Shown one piece after another: positions 28,698 through 38,413 of a stretch of DNA of 64,000 bases. A program made the translations under genes and the position numbers. The stretch's first letter is position 1. Every line of letters begins with the position of its first letter. Source of the stretch: an uncultured bacterium (GTDB lineage Bacteria; Spirochaetota; Leptospiria; Leptospirales; Leptonemataceae); contig CALFVU010000007.1 in the NCBI GenBank assembly GCA_937928085.1, forward strand, positions 124,001-188,000, in the 5' to 3' direction. The notes under the pieces are model-generated. The model made no database searches and was not told where the DNA came from. It worked only from the letters and a program-made list of their open reading frames with translations.

Positions 28698-31600
28698 TCA
28701 ATCTTTCTTTAAAAATAAATAAGAACTTTCTATTTTGTAATACAAGAAGGGCAGAATTAATAAAGTTAATATTGTAGAGGTGAATAATCCTCCAATTACG
28801 ATTGTGGCAAGTGGTCTTTGAACTTCAGATCCAATTCCAGTGTTGATAGCCATAGGAAGAAAACCTAACATAGCTACCAATGCTGTCATTAAAACAGGTC
28901 TAAGGCGAATTAGCGTTCCATCGACTACCACTTCGTATATGCTTTTTGAAGGATACATTTTTCGTAATTGTTCAAAAAAATTAACTAAAACTGTTCCATT
29001 TAAAATCACAATTCCGGATAGTGCAATAAAACCTACAGATGTAGAGACACTAAAAGGAATTCCTCTTATCCATAATAATAAAATCCCACCTATGCTTGCA
29101 AAGGGTATGGAAATTAAAATTAACAAAGATTGTCGAACTAATTTTATATTTTGATATAAAATTAAAAAAATCAACATAATTGTAATAGGAACAAGGATCA
29201 TGATTTTAAATTTAGCTCGTTGTAAATTCTTAAATTGACCAGCCCATTCAATGTAATAATTTTTTTTATCTTTTAATAATTCTTTAATTAGGGGATCTGC
29301 TTTTTTTACAAATCCTTCTACATCTCTTGTTTTTAAATAAATAGAAAGGGCAGCATACCTTTGTGTATTGATTCGAGATATTGTAGTTACTTTTTCTTTT
29401 ATGGCAAAATTTGTTACCTCTTCTAACGAAATAACTCCCCCTTCTGGTAAATCAATGGGTAATTTTTTTAGTAAAAAAATATTATTTCGACTTTTTTCGT
29501 CCATTCTAAAAATTATCGGAAATTTTCTATTTTCTTCGGTAAAATATCCGATTTCTACACCTCCAATACTGGATTCAAAGATAGTGTTTATATCGTTAAA
29601 ACTGATTCCATAAGATTCTAGCTTGTTGGGCTGATTTTTGAATTCTAAAATTGGTGTTTTATTGAGGGCACTTAGCTCGTCTTGTGTTAATTCTTTTATG
29701 TAAGAGCTGAGATGATTTTCAAGTAATGATTTTGCTTTTTCGATTAAATAATAGAGTTCATCCAAATCTGAACCAAAAATTCTAAGACTAATGTCAGCTC
29801 GAGATCCTTCTAACATTTCATTAAATCTCATCTCTATGGGTTGGGTTGGAGAAATTTCGTCTTCTTTTAATTCAGGTTCGGATTGTAGTTTATCCCTGAT
29901 GAGAAAAAATAAATCTTGTTTGGATATAGGCTGATTGTTTTTTTTTCTCCATTTTGATTTATCTTTTTCTAAAATAATAAAAGTATCAGCGAAATTGATT
30001 CCCATAGGATCGGTAGCTGATTCAGGAATACCTATTCTGGAAAATACGTGTTGCACTTCAGGGAATTCTAAAATGATTTTTTCTGCCAATTTTTGCTTTT
30101 CTATCATTTCTTCTAAGCTAATTTCGGGATTTCTTACAATTCCAATTACTAAGTCTTGTTCGTCTAAATTGGGAACAAATTCAGAAGGCATTTTGTAAAA
30201 TAAATAAAGAGAAAAAAAGAATAAAAACAAAATTGCGCCTAGTATATACCAACCCCAACGTAAAGTAATAAATAAAATAGGACTGTAAATTTTTTTTATA
30301 AAATTAAAAAAAGAAAATTTCTCTTTATGTTTTTTTATAGGAATAAAAAACAAAGCCAATACGGGCATAAGAAAAAGTGCAATCATTAAAGAACCTAATA
30401 AAGCAAAGATCATTGTTTCAGCCATTGGTCTAAAAAGTTTTCCTTCTACTCCTTCTAAAAAAAATATGGGAAAATAAACTAAAATAATTATAGAAATTCC
30501 AGTTAAAATGGAGGGGGTAATTTCTTTAATCGAAGACAATATGATTTGTTTTTTATTTTTTGATAGTTCAGAATGTTCAAAATTTCTAATGATATTTTCT
30601 ATCATTACTACAGAACCATCTACAATAAGACCAAAATCAATAGCTCCTAAACTCATTAAATTAGCTGTGATCTGATTTTGCACCATACCAAAAAAAGCGA
30701 TTAGCATAGATAAAGGGATGGCAAGACTAACTAAAATTGCTGCTCTTAAATTTCCTAACAACAAGAATAAAACCGCTATTACAAAAATTGCTCCTTCAAA
30801 TAGATTTTTTTGTACGGTTTTAATAGTTTCATTTACCAAGTAGGATCGGGTATATAAAGTTTTTATTTCTAAATTCTCTGGTTTAAAGATTTGAGAAAGT
30901 TTATTTTCTATGTTCTCTACTACTTTTTTGCTATTTTCTCCAATTCTCATAAGCATTGTGCCCAATACGATTTCTTCTCCATTATGAGTTGCAGCTCCAA
31001 TTCTTGGTAATTCTTTAATACTCACATTTGCTAAATCTGATATTTTGTAAGAAGGTCCGATAGCATAAATCCGAATAGGGGATGATTGTATTTGTTTTAT
31101 ATTTAAAAATCGATTATCATTTCGAACAATATATCGTTGTTGATTGGTTTCAATATACCCTCCTCCAGATACTTCTCCTATTTTTTCTAATTTGTTTAGA
31201 AATTGTAAAGGACCAATTCCAACTTGTTTTAATTTTTCTGGTATAAATTCGATAAAAATTCCCTTTATATATCCACCATTTACATCTACTTCTGCAATCC
31301 CTTCGATTGTTTTTAACTGAGGTCTTATCACCCAATCATGGATAGTTCTTAATTGTAAGAGATCTTCTTTTTTGTTTGATTCCGAATTTAGTTTTAGTGT
31401 ATACATATAGACTTCGCTTAAACCCGTACTGATCGGTCCTAATTGAGGAATGATTTTTTGGGGAAGTTCTTTCTGTACGGTTTGTAATCTTTCTGATACT
31501 AACTGTCTTGCTAAATATAGATTCATATCATCGTCGAATACAATAGTGATAAGAGATAATCCAAATTTTGTAATAGAACGAATCTCCTGTACTTTTTGTA

Positions 31601-31826
31601 TACCAGAAAGCTCAATTTCAATTGGATAAGTCACTAACGATTCTGCCTGTTCGGGATCCATAGAACCTGTTTTAGTTTGCACCATAACTTGAATTCCGGT
31701 AATATCAGGTATGGCATCAATATGAAGTTGTAATATACCATAACTTCCTATAAGTAGAATGCCAATCAATATTAAAATAGCCCATATAGGTTGTTTTAAT
31801 AAAAACTTTTGGAATCGATAAATCAT
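28698..31826 (-). CDS. czcA: Heavy-metal efflux RND transporter (CzcA type)
   Basis: This inner-membrane proton-driven pump has 1042 aa and the usual 12-TM, two-large-loop RND layout. The fourth transmembrane helix reads DFGLIVDGSVVMIEN, the D..D..E pattern of divalent-cation pumps of the CzcA class, rather than the pattern of Cu/Ag CusA pumps. Export of Zn, Co, Cd or Ni is therefore more likely, by inference. Its ATG overlaps the stop of the outer-membrane partner gene by four bases. No membrane-fusion adaptor gene is adjacent, which is unusual. Confidence 0.92.
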   Translation of the reverse strand: MIYRFQKFLLKQPIWAILILIGILLIGSYGILQLHIDAIPDITGIQVMVQTKTGSMDPEQAESLVTYPIEIELSGIQKVQEIRSITKFGLSLITIVFDDDMNLYLARQLVSERLQTVQKELPQKIIPQLGPISTGLSEVYMYTLKLNSESNKKEDLLQLRTIHDWVIRPQLKTIEGIAEVDVNGGYIKGIFIEFIPEKLKQVGIGPLQFLNKLEKIGEVSGGGYIETNQQRYIVRNDNRFLNIKQIQSSPIRIYAIGPSYKISDLANVSIKELPRIGAATHNGEEIVLGTMLMRIGENSKKVVENIENKLSQIFKPENLEIKTLYTRSYLVNETIKTVQKNLFEGAIFVIAVLFLLLGNLRAAILVSLAIPLSMLIAFFGMVQNQITANLMSLGAIDFGLIVDGSVVMIENIIRNFEHSELSKNKKQIILSSIKEITPSILTGISIIILVYFPIFFLEGVEGKLFRPMAETMIFALLGSLMIALFLMPVLALFFIPIKKHKEKFSFFNFIKKIYSPILFITLRWGWYILGAILFLFFFSLYLFYKMPSEFVPNLDEQDLVIGIVRNPEISLEEMIEKQKLAEKIILEFPEVQHVFSRIGIPESATDPMGINFADTFIILEKDKSKWRKKNNQPISKQDLFFLIRDKLQSEPELKEDEISPTQPIEMRFNEMLEGSRADISLRIFGSDLDELYYLIEKAKSLLENHLSSYIKELTQDELSALNKTPILEFKNQPNKLESYGISFNDINTIFESSIGGVEIGYFTEENRKFPIIFRMDEKSRNNIFLLKKLPIDLPEGGVISLEEVTNFAIKEKVTTISRINTQRYAALSIYLKTRDVEGFVKKADPLIKELLKDKKNYYIEWAGQFKNLQRAKFKIMILVPITIMLIFLILYQNIKLVRQSLLILISIPFASIGGILLLWIRGIPFSVSTSVGFIALSGIVILNGTVLVNFFEQLRKMYPSKSIYEVVVDGTLIRLRPVLMTALVAMLGFLPMAINTGIGSEVQRPLATIVIGGLFTSTILTLLILPFLYYKIESSYLFLKKD

Positions 31827-33139
31827 AAAAATATTTTGGTTAAGTTTCTTTTTGTAAGTAATTCTAAGGAATGTAAAGAAGTTAAAGAATTATATAATAA
31901 ATTTAGTGACACTCTTAGTAAATTATGAAACCTTTCGTGTTCACCCCAATATTCAAAATAAGTAATTCTTCGATTGAGTAAAGATTCTTCTAATGATTTT
32001 AAAAAAGGTTCGTGTTTGTTTAATAAAAGAATATTATTTCTAAATTGTGAACTATCTTTTTCGAAGATATCATAATAGTTAGAAATTTGATTTTTTAATT
32101 CAATTTGTGTTTTTTGAATTTTTAGTGTTTGCATTTCTTTTTCTTTTCTTTGTAAAGAATCTTGATGATCTAATTCGCTTCCATAAGGTAAAGGTATTTT
32201 GATACCAAAATTCCAAAAATTTTGTTTTTCAGGAGAAACTGGACTATCCGTCAAAGTTTTATATTGTCCTATATTTGCAATGCCGTATTGTAAAAAAAAT
32301 TCAATTTGACTCCATTTTTGATTTTTAATCAAAATCAATTTTTTTTCTTCTAATTGCAACTTTCGAATTTCTATTAGATAAATAGAACTATTAAGATAAG
32401 AATTGATCAATTCTTCTTTAGGAGTTTCTAATGTTTTAGGAAGATATTCAAACAAATAAGATAAATCATCGAATTGTATAGTTTGATTTTCTTGATTTAA
32501 TAATATATTTAAAATTTCAATTTCTTTTAGGTAAAGTTTTTTAGTTTCTTGATATTCGGATTCTAAAGTAGAAATACCAATATCTAAAGCTGCAATTGTG
32601 TATAGCCCCAATTTTTTATCGAAATAATTTTGATAATATCTTCTTTTTAGAAACTCAAATTTTTTTATATGTTCTTCTAAATGTTCCATAATATGTTTTA
32701 AAAAAATAGCTGCGAAATACGATTCTATAAATTGATTTTTAATCTGTTGTTTTAATAATAATAGATATTCCTTTTCGATACTATTTTGAATTTCGAAAAT
32801 TTCTTTTTCTGTAGATTGTGTTTGTAAAATATCTATGATCTTGCTAATGCCGATTATGTATTCATTTACTTTTTGATTTATAGAAGGATTGAGATTATAT
32901 AAATTAAAAGGTTGAGACTGATTTCCTATTTTATATGAAAATTGCAAATAAAAAGGAGAAGCAAAAATACTTTGTTTTTGTTGTATAAGGATTTGAATTT
33001 TTTCCAATTTAGTTTTTTGTAATTGAAGTTCTAGATTTTGTTCTTTAAGTTTTTCAAGATATTTAGTATTGAGTAAAGCATTTTGTGAACTTAAAAAAGA
33101 AGTGTAAACAAAAAAAAAAGTTAAGAATTTGAATTTCAT
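31823..33139 (-). CDS. TolC/CzcC-like outer-membrane efflux protein
   Basis: This 438-aa protein has an N-terminal signal peptide (MKFKFLTFFFVYTSFLSSQN) and long Gln/Lys/Glu-rich helices with the internal duplication expected of OEP family channels, for example QLQLQKTKLEKIQILIQQKQ and the later LQRKEKEMQTLKIQKTQIEL. It should form the outer-membrane duct for the RND pump whose gene overlaps its stop. It is first in the two-gene operon. Sequence divergence is high, so the exact subfamily is inferred from its position. Confidence 0.85.
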   Translation of the reverse strand: MKFKFLTFFFVYTSFLSSQNALLNTKYLEKLKEQNLELQLQKTKLEKIQILIQQKQSIFASPFYLQFSYKIGNQSQPFNLYNLNPSINQKVNEYIIGISKIIDILQTQSTEKEIFEIQNSIEKEYLLLLKQQIKNQFIESYFAAIFLKHIMEHLEEHIKKFEFLKRRYYQNYFDKKLGLYTIAALDIGISTLESEYQETKKLYLKEIEILNILLNQENQTIQFDDLSYLFEYLPKTLETPKEELINSYLNSSIYLIEIRKLQLEEKKLILIKNQKWSQIEFFLQYGIANIGQYKTLTDSPVSPEKQNFWNFGIKIPLPYGSELDHQDSLQRKEKEMQTLKIQKTQIELKNQISNYYDIFEKDSSQFRNNILLLNKHEPFLKSLEESLLNRRITYFEYWGEHERFHNLLRVSLNLLYNSLTSLHSLELLTKRNLTKIFL

Positions 33140-33392
33140 ATTTTTACAAGAATTTGAAAACTGACAATTTTTTTAAAATTATAGATCGTCAATTATTAAA
33201 TTGGAAAAGATTTTACGATTTCAATTTTTTATGAAGAACATAACAAAAAGTATAAGAAAAGGTTTAATTATGCTTTTTATTGTAATTTTGTTTTCTTTAA
33301 TCTAAAGAAAAGAAGAATTTCTAGCCCACTAAAAAAAAGAAGTTTTTCGAAACTCAGATTTTTTTATATAAAAAAATTCTATCTTAATTTTT

Positions 33393-33421
33393 TAAATTTA
33401 CTTGTCAAAAAAGTAAATTTA
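33393..33421. promoter_or_regulatory. Palindrome upstream of arsD (candidate operator)
   Basis: TAAATTTACTT (33393-33403) and AAGTAAATTTA (33411-33421) form a perfect 11-bp inverted repeat with a seven-base spacer, ending 23 bases before the arsD ATG. Its position fits an operator for an ArsR-type dimer, but no arsR gene is in the window. Confidence 0.55.
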
Positions 33422-33444
33422 GTTTAACTGGAATCAATAGTAAT

Positions 33445-33783
33445 ATGAAAGTAGAAATATACGACCCTGCTTTATGTTGTTCATCAGGTTTATGTGGTCC
33501 AGAAGTTGATCCTATTTTAGTAAAAATCAATGATGCCATATTAGCATTAAAAAAGCAAGGAGTAGAAGTAGAAAGATTTAATTTAGTGCAACAAACAAAA
33601 AAATTTATGGAAAATCCAGAAGTAAAAGCGTTATTAACAACAAATGGAAAAAAAATTTTACCAATTACTTTAGTAAATGGCAAAGTTTTTAAAACAGGTC
33701 AATATCCTTCCTACGAAGAATTGTGTGAAATTTTGAATCTAAAACCATTGTATCATAAACCTATAACAGTAAAAATAAGCTAA
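33445..33783 (+). CDS. arsD: Arsenite metallochaperone ArsD
   Basis: ArsD passes As(III) to the ArsA ATPase. The 112-aa protein begins with the diagnostic IYDPALCCSSGLCGPEVDP, which carries the vicinal Cys-Cys pair and the third Cys of the metal site (about residues 11, 12 and 17). The thioredoxin-like fold continues with FNLVQQTKKFMENPEV and ILPITLVNG. It is the first gene of the arsenic cluster and lies behind an 11-bp palindrome. The later cysteine pairs of plasmid ArsD are absent, as in many chromosomal versions. Confidence 0.95.
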   Translation: MKVEIYDPALCCSSGLCGPEVDPILVKINDAILALKKQGVEVERFNLVQQTKKFMENPEVKALLTTNGKKILPITLVNGKVFKTGQYPSYEELCEILNLKPLYHKPITVKIS

Positions 33784-33811
33784 TTATTAATTTTATTATA
33801 AGGAGGTAGTT

Positions 33812-34105
33812 ATGTTTGATGTAACTGAGTCCGCAATAAATAAATTCAAAGAAATTCTAATTGATATAAAAGAAGAGGGAGGGATTAGAATTTTCAATGC
33901 AGGTGGGGGATGTTGTGGGACTCCAGCTTTAGCATTGGATGTAGTAGAAAAACCAAATGAAGATGATATTTTGATCAATAAAGAAGATGTAAAAATTTAT
34001 TTGGATATAACTATTGCAGATCTTCTTTCTGATTCAATTTTAGATTACAATGATCATACTGGATTTAATATTAGTGGTTTACAACAAGATTCATGTTGTA
34101 GTTAA
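33812..34105 (+). CDS. HesB/IscA-like Cys-rich protein in ars cluster
   Basis: This 97-aa protein starts behind an AAGGAGGT Shine-Dalgarno sequence. The fold pattern is that of HesB/IscA-like proteins (VTESAINKFKEILIDIKEEGGIRIF, then FNISG near the end). The cysteines sit in different places from true IscA: a GGGCCGTPALAL segment and a terminal DSCCS. Two vicinal Cys pairs and the position between arsD and arsA suggest an As(III)- or metal-binding accessory; that is inference. It may alternatively be an iron-sulfur carrier. Confidence 0.75.
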   Translation: MFDVTESAINKFKEILIDIKEEGGIRIFNAGGGCCGTPALALDVVEKPNEDDILINKEDVKIYLDITIADLLSDSILDYNDHTGFNISGLQQDSCCS

Positions 34106-34122
34106 GAATTCTCATTATCTTT

Positions 34123-35952
34123 ATGGCTCAATATATTTTTTTTTCGGGAAAAGGTGGAGTTGGTAAAACTACATTAGCTTCTGCAACAGCAATTTATTAT
34201 GCCTTACAGGGCAAAAAAACTTTAATTGTTACAACTGATCCAGCTTCTAATTTATCTGATGTTTTCGAGCAAGAGATAGGTCACAAAATTACGCATATCA
34301 TTGATAAAAATAAAATTTATGATTTACCTTTATATGCTATAGAAATTGATTCTGATGAAGCAACAAAAGAATATAAAGAGAAAGCCATCGCACCTTATAG
34401 AGAAATCTTACCACATGATGTGATTGCTTCGATTGAAGAACAATTAAGTGGTCCCTGCACTACGGAAATAGCTTCATTTGATCGTTTTATCGATTTTATG
34501 GAAACGAATGAGTATGATGTAATAATTTTTGATACAGCACCTACCGGGCATACAATACGACTTTTGGAGTTACCTGTAAATTGGTCTAAACATATAGAAG
34601 AATCGGCTAAAGGAATGGGACAAACATGCTTGGGACCTGTTCAAACGATTCAGGAATCGAAAGAAAGATACGATAGAGCTACATTTCTTTTGAGAAATCC
34701 CGAAATCACGAACTTTATCTTTGTTATGAGACCAGAAGAACTCTCTTTTTACGAAACTGTAAGGGCTTCTAAAGAGTTGAACACAATAGGTGTACCAACC
34801 AGTGAGATTATAATCAATGGAATTTTGCCCGAGGAAGTTTGCGAAATTGAATTTTTTAGAAAAAAATATGAATCTCAAAGAAAAATTATAAAAAAAGTAG
34901 AAGAAACTTTTCCCATAAACATAAGATATATTTATTTAAGAAATAATGAAATTAAAGGTATTCATGCTCTTGTTCAAGTTGTTGATGAATTATTTTATGA
35001 AATTAAACCAAATTTTCAAGATCGAATTTTTTTCGAAGAGCCCGTTATATCTATAAAAAAGCCTGATTTAGAGGTACTTTGGTTACCAAAAAAAGATACA
35101 AAAGCGTTATTTTTTACTGGAAAGGGTGGAGTAGGGAAGACTACCATATCTTGTATATCCGCTATTTATTTAGCTAAAAAAAAATTCAAAACATTACTGG
35201 TTACTACAGATCCAGCTGCTCATATAGGAGAGGTTTTGGATGTTAAGATAGAAACTACTCCCGTAAAAGTAATAGAAAATCTTTTTGCAGTAATGGTAGA
35301 TCAAGAACAAGCTTTTGAAGAATATAAGAAAAAAATTTTAGACGAAGCAAAAGATAAGTATTCCGATGATATGATTAAAGCTATGGAAGAGGAATTGAAC
35401 TCTCCATGTACGGAAGAAATGGCAGCTTTTGATAAATTTATCCAGTTTATTGAAAGTAAAGATTATGATGTGATAGTTTTTGATACAGCACCTACAGGAC
35501 ATACTTTAAGATTACTTAGCCTTCCCTTTGATTATGCTCGTCAATTAGAAATGATGAATACATATGAGTATAAAAGAAATACCGATATACCTTCAGAAAA
35601 TCGATTTCGTAAAATTATTGATTTATTAAAAGATAAAGACCATACAGTATTTAGTCTTGTTTTATATCCAGAATCTACTCCTATTCTTGAATCATACAGA
35701 GCCATGCTAGATCTAAAGAGTGTGGGTATAGAAACTCAGCTAATTATTGCAAATCTTATTTTACCAAAAGAAGTTTGTACGAATGATTTTTTTAAAAATA
35801 GAAGAGCTATGCAATTACGTTATCTTGCAGATATACAACAAAAATTCAACCTACCTGTACTTACGTTTCCCATGATGGAAAAAGAAATTAAAGGATTAAA
35901 AATGTTAGAAGAAGCTGTTTCTAAAGTAGAAGAATATGTATATTCTCAATAA
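34123..35952 (+). CDS. arsA: Arsenite-transporting ATPase ArsA (double domain)
   Basis: This 609-aa protein contains two homologous ATPase halves. Each has a Walker A (FSGKGGVGKTTLA near residue 6; FTGKGGVGKTTISC near residue 332) and a DTAPTGHT signature. The metal-site cysteines appear in SGPCTTE, GQTCLG and NSPCTEE. It couples ATP hydrolysis to arsenite efflux through the permease encoded next. It begins 17 bases after the HesB-like gene. All features point to an active pump ATPase. Confidence 0.96.
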   Translation: MAQYIFFSGKGGVGKTTLASATAIYYALQGKKTLIVTTDPASNLSDVFEQEIGHKITHIIDKNKIYDLPLYAIEIDSDEATKEYKEKAIAPYREILPHDVIASIEEQLSGPCTTEIASFDRFIDFMETNEYDVIIFDTAPTGHTIRLLELPVNWSKHIEESAKGMGQTCLGPVQTIQESKERYDRATFLLRNPEITNFIFVMRPEELSFYETVRASKELNTIGVPTSEIIINGILPEEVCEIEFFRKKYESQRKIIKKVEETFPINIRYIYLRNNEIKGIHALVQVVDELFYEIKPNFQDRIFFEEPVISIKKPDLEVLWLPKKDTKALFFTGKGGVGKTTISCISAIYLAKKKFKTLLVTTDPAAHIGEVLDVKIETTPVKVIENLFAVMVDQEQAFEEYKKKILDEAKDKYSDDMIKAMEEELNSPCTEEMAAFDKFIQFIESKDYDVIVFDTAPTGHTLRLLSLPFDYARQLEMMNTYEYKRNTDIPSENRFRKIIDLLKDKDHTVFSLVLYPESTPILESYRAMLDLKSVGIETQLIIANLILPKEVCTNDFFKNRRAMQLRYLADIQQKFNLPVLTFPMMEKEIKGLKMLEEAVSKVEEYVYSQ

Positions 35953-35989
35953 AAAAAATTACTTAAATTATTTTATTTATTTTTGATAA

Positions 35990-36985
35990 ATGTCAACTCT
36001 ATCCAAGAAAGACAAAGAAAAACCTTTTATATTAATTGGATCGATATTACTGGGAATCCTTATCCAAAAGATTTTAGATAGAGAGATTCCTCAGTTAATC
36101 TATCTTACAGAGATTGGAGTTTTTTTTGTAATTTTAGCAGTGATGTTACCTATAGAGATAAAAGATATTAGTAATGCTTTTAAAAAAATAAAGCTCACAG
36201 CAATTGCTCTTTTAGTGAATTTTCTTTTTATTCCACTATTTTCTTGGATAATGGGAGGACTTTTCTTAAAAAACTATCCCGATTTTTGGGTAGGAGCAAT
36301 TCTTTATACTTTAACTCCTTGTATTGGATGGTATCTTATTTTTACAGATATAGCAAAAGGAGATGTAGCATGGGGTATTGCTCTATTGCCGTGGAATATT
36401 ATATTACAAGTTATTTTGATGCCTTTTTATCTTTACGTTCTTGTTGGGAAAGTGATTTCTATAAAATTTTCTGTTCTTTTTAAAAGTGTAGGATTATTTC
36501 TTATAGCTCCGTTTGTACTAGGATATGTAGTTCAAAAATACATAATTTTAAAAAAAGGTCGGGATTATTTCTTTGGTACATTTAAATCTTATTTAGGAGA
36601 ATTTAAACTTTGGTCATTAGTATTAGTTATCATTACTATGTTTGTATCTCAGAGATCCCTTAGTTTTTTTGATATATATCAAGTTGGTCTTCTTATATTG
36701 TTTTTAATAGTTTTTTTCTTTGTGTTATTTTTATTAGTTTTATTCATTGGTTATATTTTTAAGCTTGGATATGAACATACAGTGACGATGGCTTTTACTA
36801 CTACTGCGAGAAATTCAGAAGCAGTGATTGGTGTAGCTGTATCAGCCTTTCCAGGTCATCCTCTTGTTTATTTTGCTATTCTTTTAGGTCCTGTTGTAGA
36901 GCTTCCTATGTTACTTTTTTTATCAAGAATATTGTTAGCATTAAGAGAGAACATATATAAAAAAAATATTTATCCTTTAAATTAG
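35990..36985 (+). CDS. arsB: Acr3-type arsenite permease
   Basis: This is a ten-helix permease of the bile-acid/arsenite (BART) superfamily, 331 aa. The key Acr3 Cys lies at about residue 111 in YTLTPCIGW, followed by the FTDIAKGD loop, and the C-terminal half has AFTTTARNSEAVIGVAVSAF. Both correspond to Acr3 signature regions. With ArsA it forms an ATP-driven arsenite exporter. It is the last gene of the cluster, followed by a hairpin. The symbol follows common usage; acr3 would be more exact. Confidence 0.88.
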   Translation: MSTLSKKDKEKPFILIGSILLGILIQKILDREIPQLIYLTEIGVFFVILAVMLPIEIKDISNAFKKIKLTAIALLVNFLFIPLFSWIMGGLFLKNYPDFWVGAILYTLTPCIGWYLIFTDIAKGDVAWGIALLPWNIILQVILMPFYLYVLVGKVISIKFSVLFKSVGLFLIAPFVLGYVVQKYIILKKGRDYFFGTFKSYLGEFKLWSLVLVIITMFVSQRSLSFFDIYQVGLLILFLIVFFFVLFLLVLFIGYIFKLGYEHTVTMAFTTTARNSEAVIGVAVSAFPGHPLVYFAILLGPVVELPMLLFLSRILLALRENIYKKNIYPLN

Positions 36986-36999
36986 CTTGATTTATTGAT

Positions 37000-37025
37000 A
37001 TAAAAATTTTATTAAAAATTTTTAT
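37000..37025. terminator. AT-only hairpin, possible bidirectional terminator
   Basis: ATAAAAATTTT pairs with AAAATTTTTAT across a four-base loop between the convergent arsenite permease and metallophosphoesterase genes. The stem has no GC pairs, so its strength is doubtful. Confidence 0.4.
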
Positions 37026-37041
37026 AAAATTTGAAAGAAGG

Positions 37042-38280
37042 TTAAACTAATTCTAGAAGTGTGATTTCTGGGGGACAATTGATTCGTAAAGGAAACCAGT
37101 GTCCCAACCCTCGATTTACATAAAGTTGGACTTGATTTTCTTGATAATAGTCAATGTAATATTTTAAAAAATTGGAACCTAATGACAAAGGGGAGTTTTT
37201 ATCTTTAGAAAGTAAAATTTGCCCTCCATGAGTGTGTCCGCAAAGAACTAAATCTACGTTTTTATTTTTTAAATATTCAAATTCTGAAGGATGATGATTT
37301 AAAACTATAATTGGAAAATCTTTATTTGGTATTTGATGATAAATTTTATCAAAAAATTTTTCTGATATCTTTAATCGTTTTTTATAAGAAAACATAGGGT
37401 AATCTAATCCAATCAAATATAGTTGAGATTTATCTCTTTTTATGACATCAAATTCATTTACTAATACTTTTGTTTTTGTTTGTCGTAATGTTTTTATTAA
37501 CAAATAAGGATTGTCTATGTGATCATGATTTCCTAAAATAGCATAAACAGGGCAGATTTGGTTTAGTCTATAAAAGTACCATCCAACAATATTTAAATAA
37601 TTTGTAGAATTATCTAAAATGTCGCCTGTAACTACAATGCAATTAGGTTTTAAAGACTGAATGATTTCCAAAGTAGGTTTTAAGTATTCCTGATGGATTA
37701 AAGAACCTATATGAAGATCCGAAATTTGCACGATTCTATATCCTAAAAATATTTTTGGCAAATTTATAATTTGAATTTCTTTTCGGAAAATTTGAAATTC
37801 TTTTGAACCATAATATATTCCTAATAAATTTAAGCCTGTACCGGTAAAAGGAATTGTGTCTAAAAGAAGGCTGCCTAATCCAGTCAAAGCTGATTTTCGA
37901 GATATTAGATTTTCTTGTGGTGTGGGTTTTTTTGAATTTGAATTTATTTTGTAAAGGAATCTTGTAGTTTTATATAAAATAATAATGGTAAACCATAAAA
38001 AGAAACCAAAAAAGAAAGCATAGCTCCAAGAAAGATAGAAGTAATAAATATGTTTTAAGAACCCATCAAAAACCACATAAATATGATTTCTATTAAAGAA
38101 TAAAAATAAAAACAAAAATTTTGTGGATAGAACAACTCCCCAATAGCTAAATGCAAAAAATTTTATCCAAAATGGATTTTGTATTTTTTTCTTCCACCGT
38201 TTAAAAATGATATATTCAAAACCAAAGATTAAAGAAAAAACTAACACAATAAAAAAAATAAAAAAAATCATTTGCTTCAT
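37042..38280 (-). CDS. Membrane-anchored metallophosphoesterase
   Basis: This calcineurin-like phosphoesterase has 412 aa from the ATG at 38280; a TTG at 38301 is the weaker alternative. Three or four N-terminal hydrophobic segments occupy roughly the first 150 residues. The catalytic domain follows with the metal motifs in order: QISDLHIG, VTGDILDN, ILGNHDH, LNHHPSEF and LCGHTHGGQ. The architecture matches YkuE/YaeI-like UDP-2,3-diacylglucosamine-type or general phosphodiesterases; the substrate is unknown. Confidence 0.88.
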   Translation of the reverse strand: MKQMIFFIFFIVLVFSLIFGFEYIIFKRWKKKIQNPFWIKFFAFSYWGVVLSTKFLFLFLFFNRNHIYVVFDGFLKHIYYFYLSWSYAFFFGFFLWFTIIILYKTTRFLYKINSNSKKPTPQENLISRKSALTGLGSLLLDTIPFTGTGLNLLGIYYGSKEFQIFRKEIQIINLPKIFLGYRIVQISDLHIGSLIHQEYLKPTLEIIQSLKPNCIVVTGDILDNSTNYLNIVGWYFYRLNQICPVYAILGNHDHIDNPYLLIKTLRQTKTKVLVNEFDVIKRDKSQLYLIGLDYPMFSYKKRLKISEKFFDKIYHQIPNKDFPIIVLNHHPSEFEYLKNKNVDLVLCGHTHGGQILLSKDKNSPLSLGSNFLKYYIDYYQENQVQLYVNRGLGHWFPLRINCPPEITLLELV

Positions 38281-38377
38281 TTTTGTATAAATAATAATCA
38301 ATAAACAAAAAAAGACTATAATTTTATTTCAAGTAGTTGCGTATAATTATAATCTTGAAAGAAGATAAGAAAATGTA

Positions 38378-38404
38378 TTGACATAATTGAATAGAATTTA
38401 TAAA
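38378..38404 (+). promoter_or_regulatory. Possible promoter for the lipoprotein gene
   Basis: A perfect TTGACA (38378-38383) and TATAAA (38399-38404) are separated by 15 bases, which is short, and end just before the lipoprotein ATG at 38414. If real, the transcript would be almost leaderless. Confidence 0.35.
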
Positions 38405-38413
38405 AAGAAAATT

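Noticed and set aside
33231-33305. A 24-codon frame MKNITKSIRKGLIMLFIVIL... between the TolC-like gene and arsD, possibly the remains of an adaptor gene
   Set aside because: It has no ribosome site, no continuation in other frames and no recognisable family; it is too short to support.
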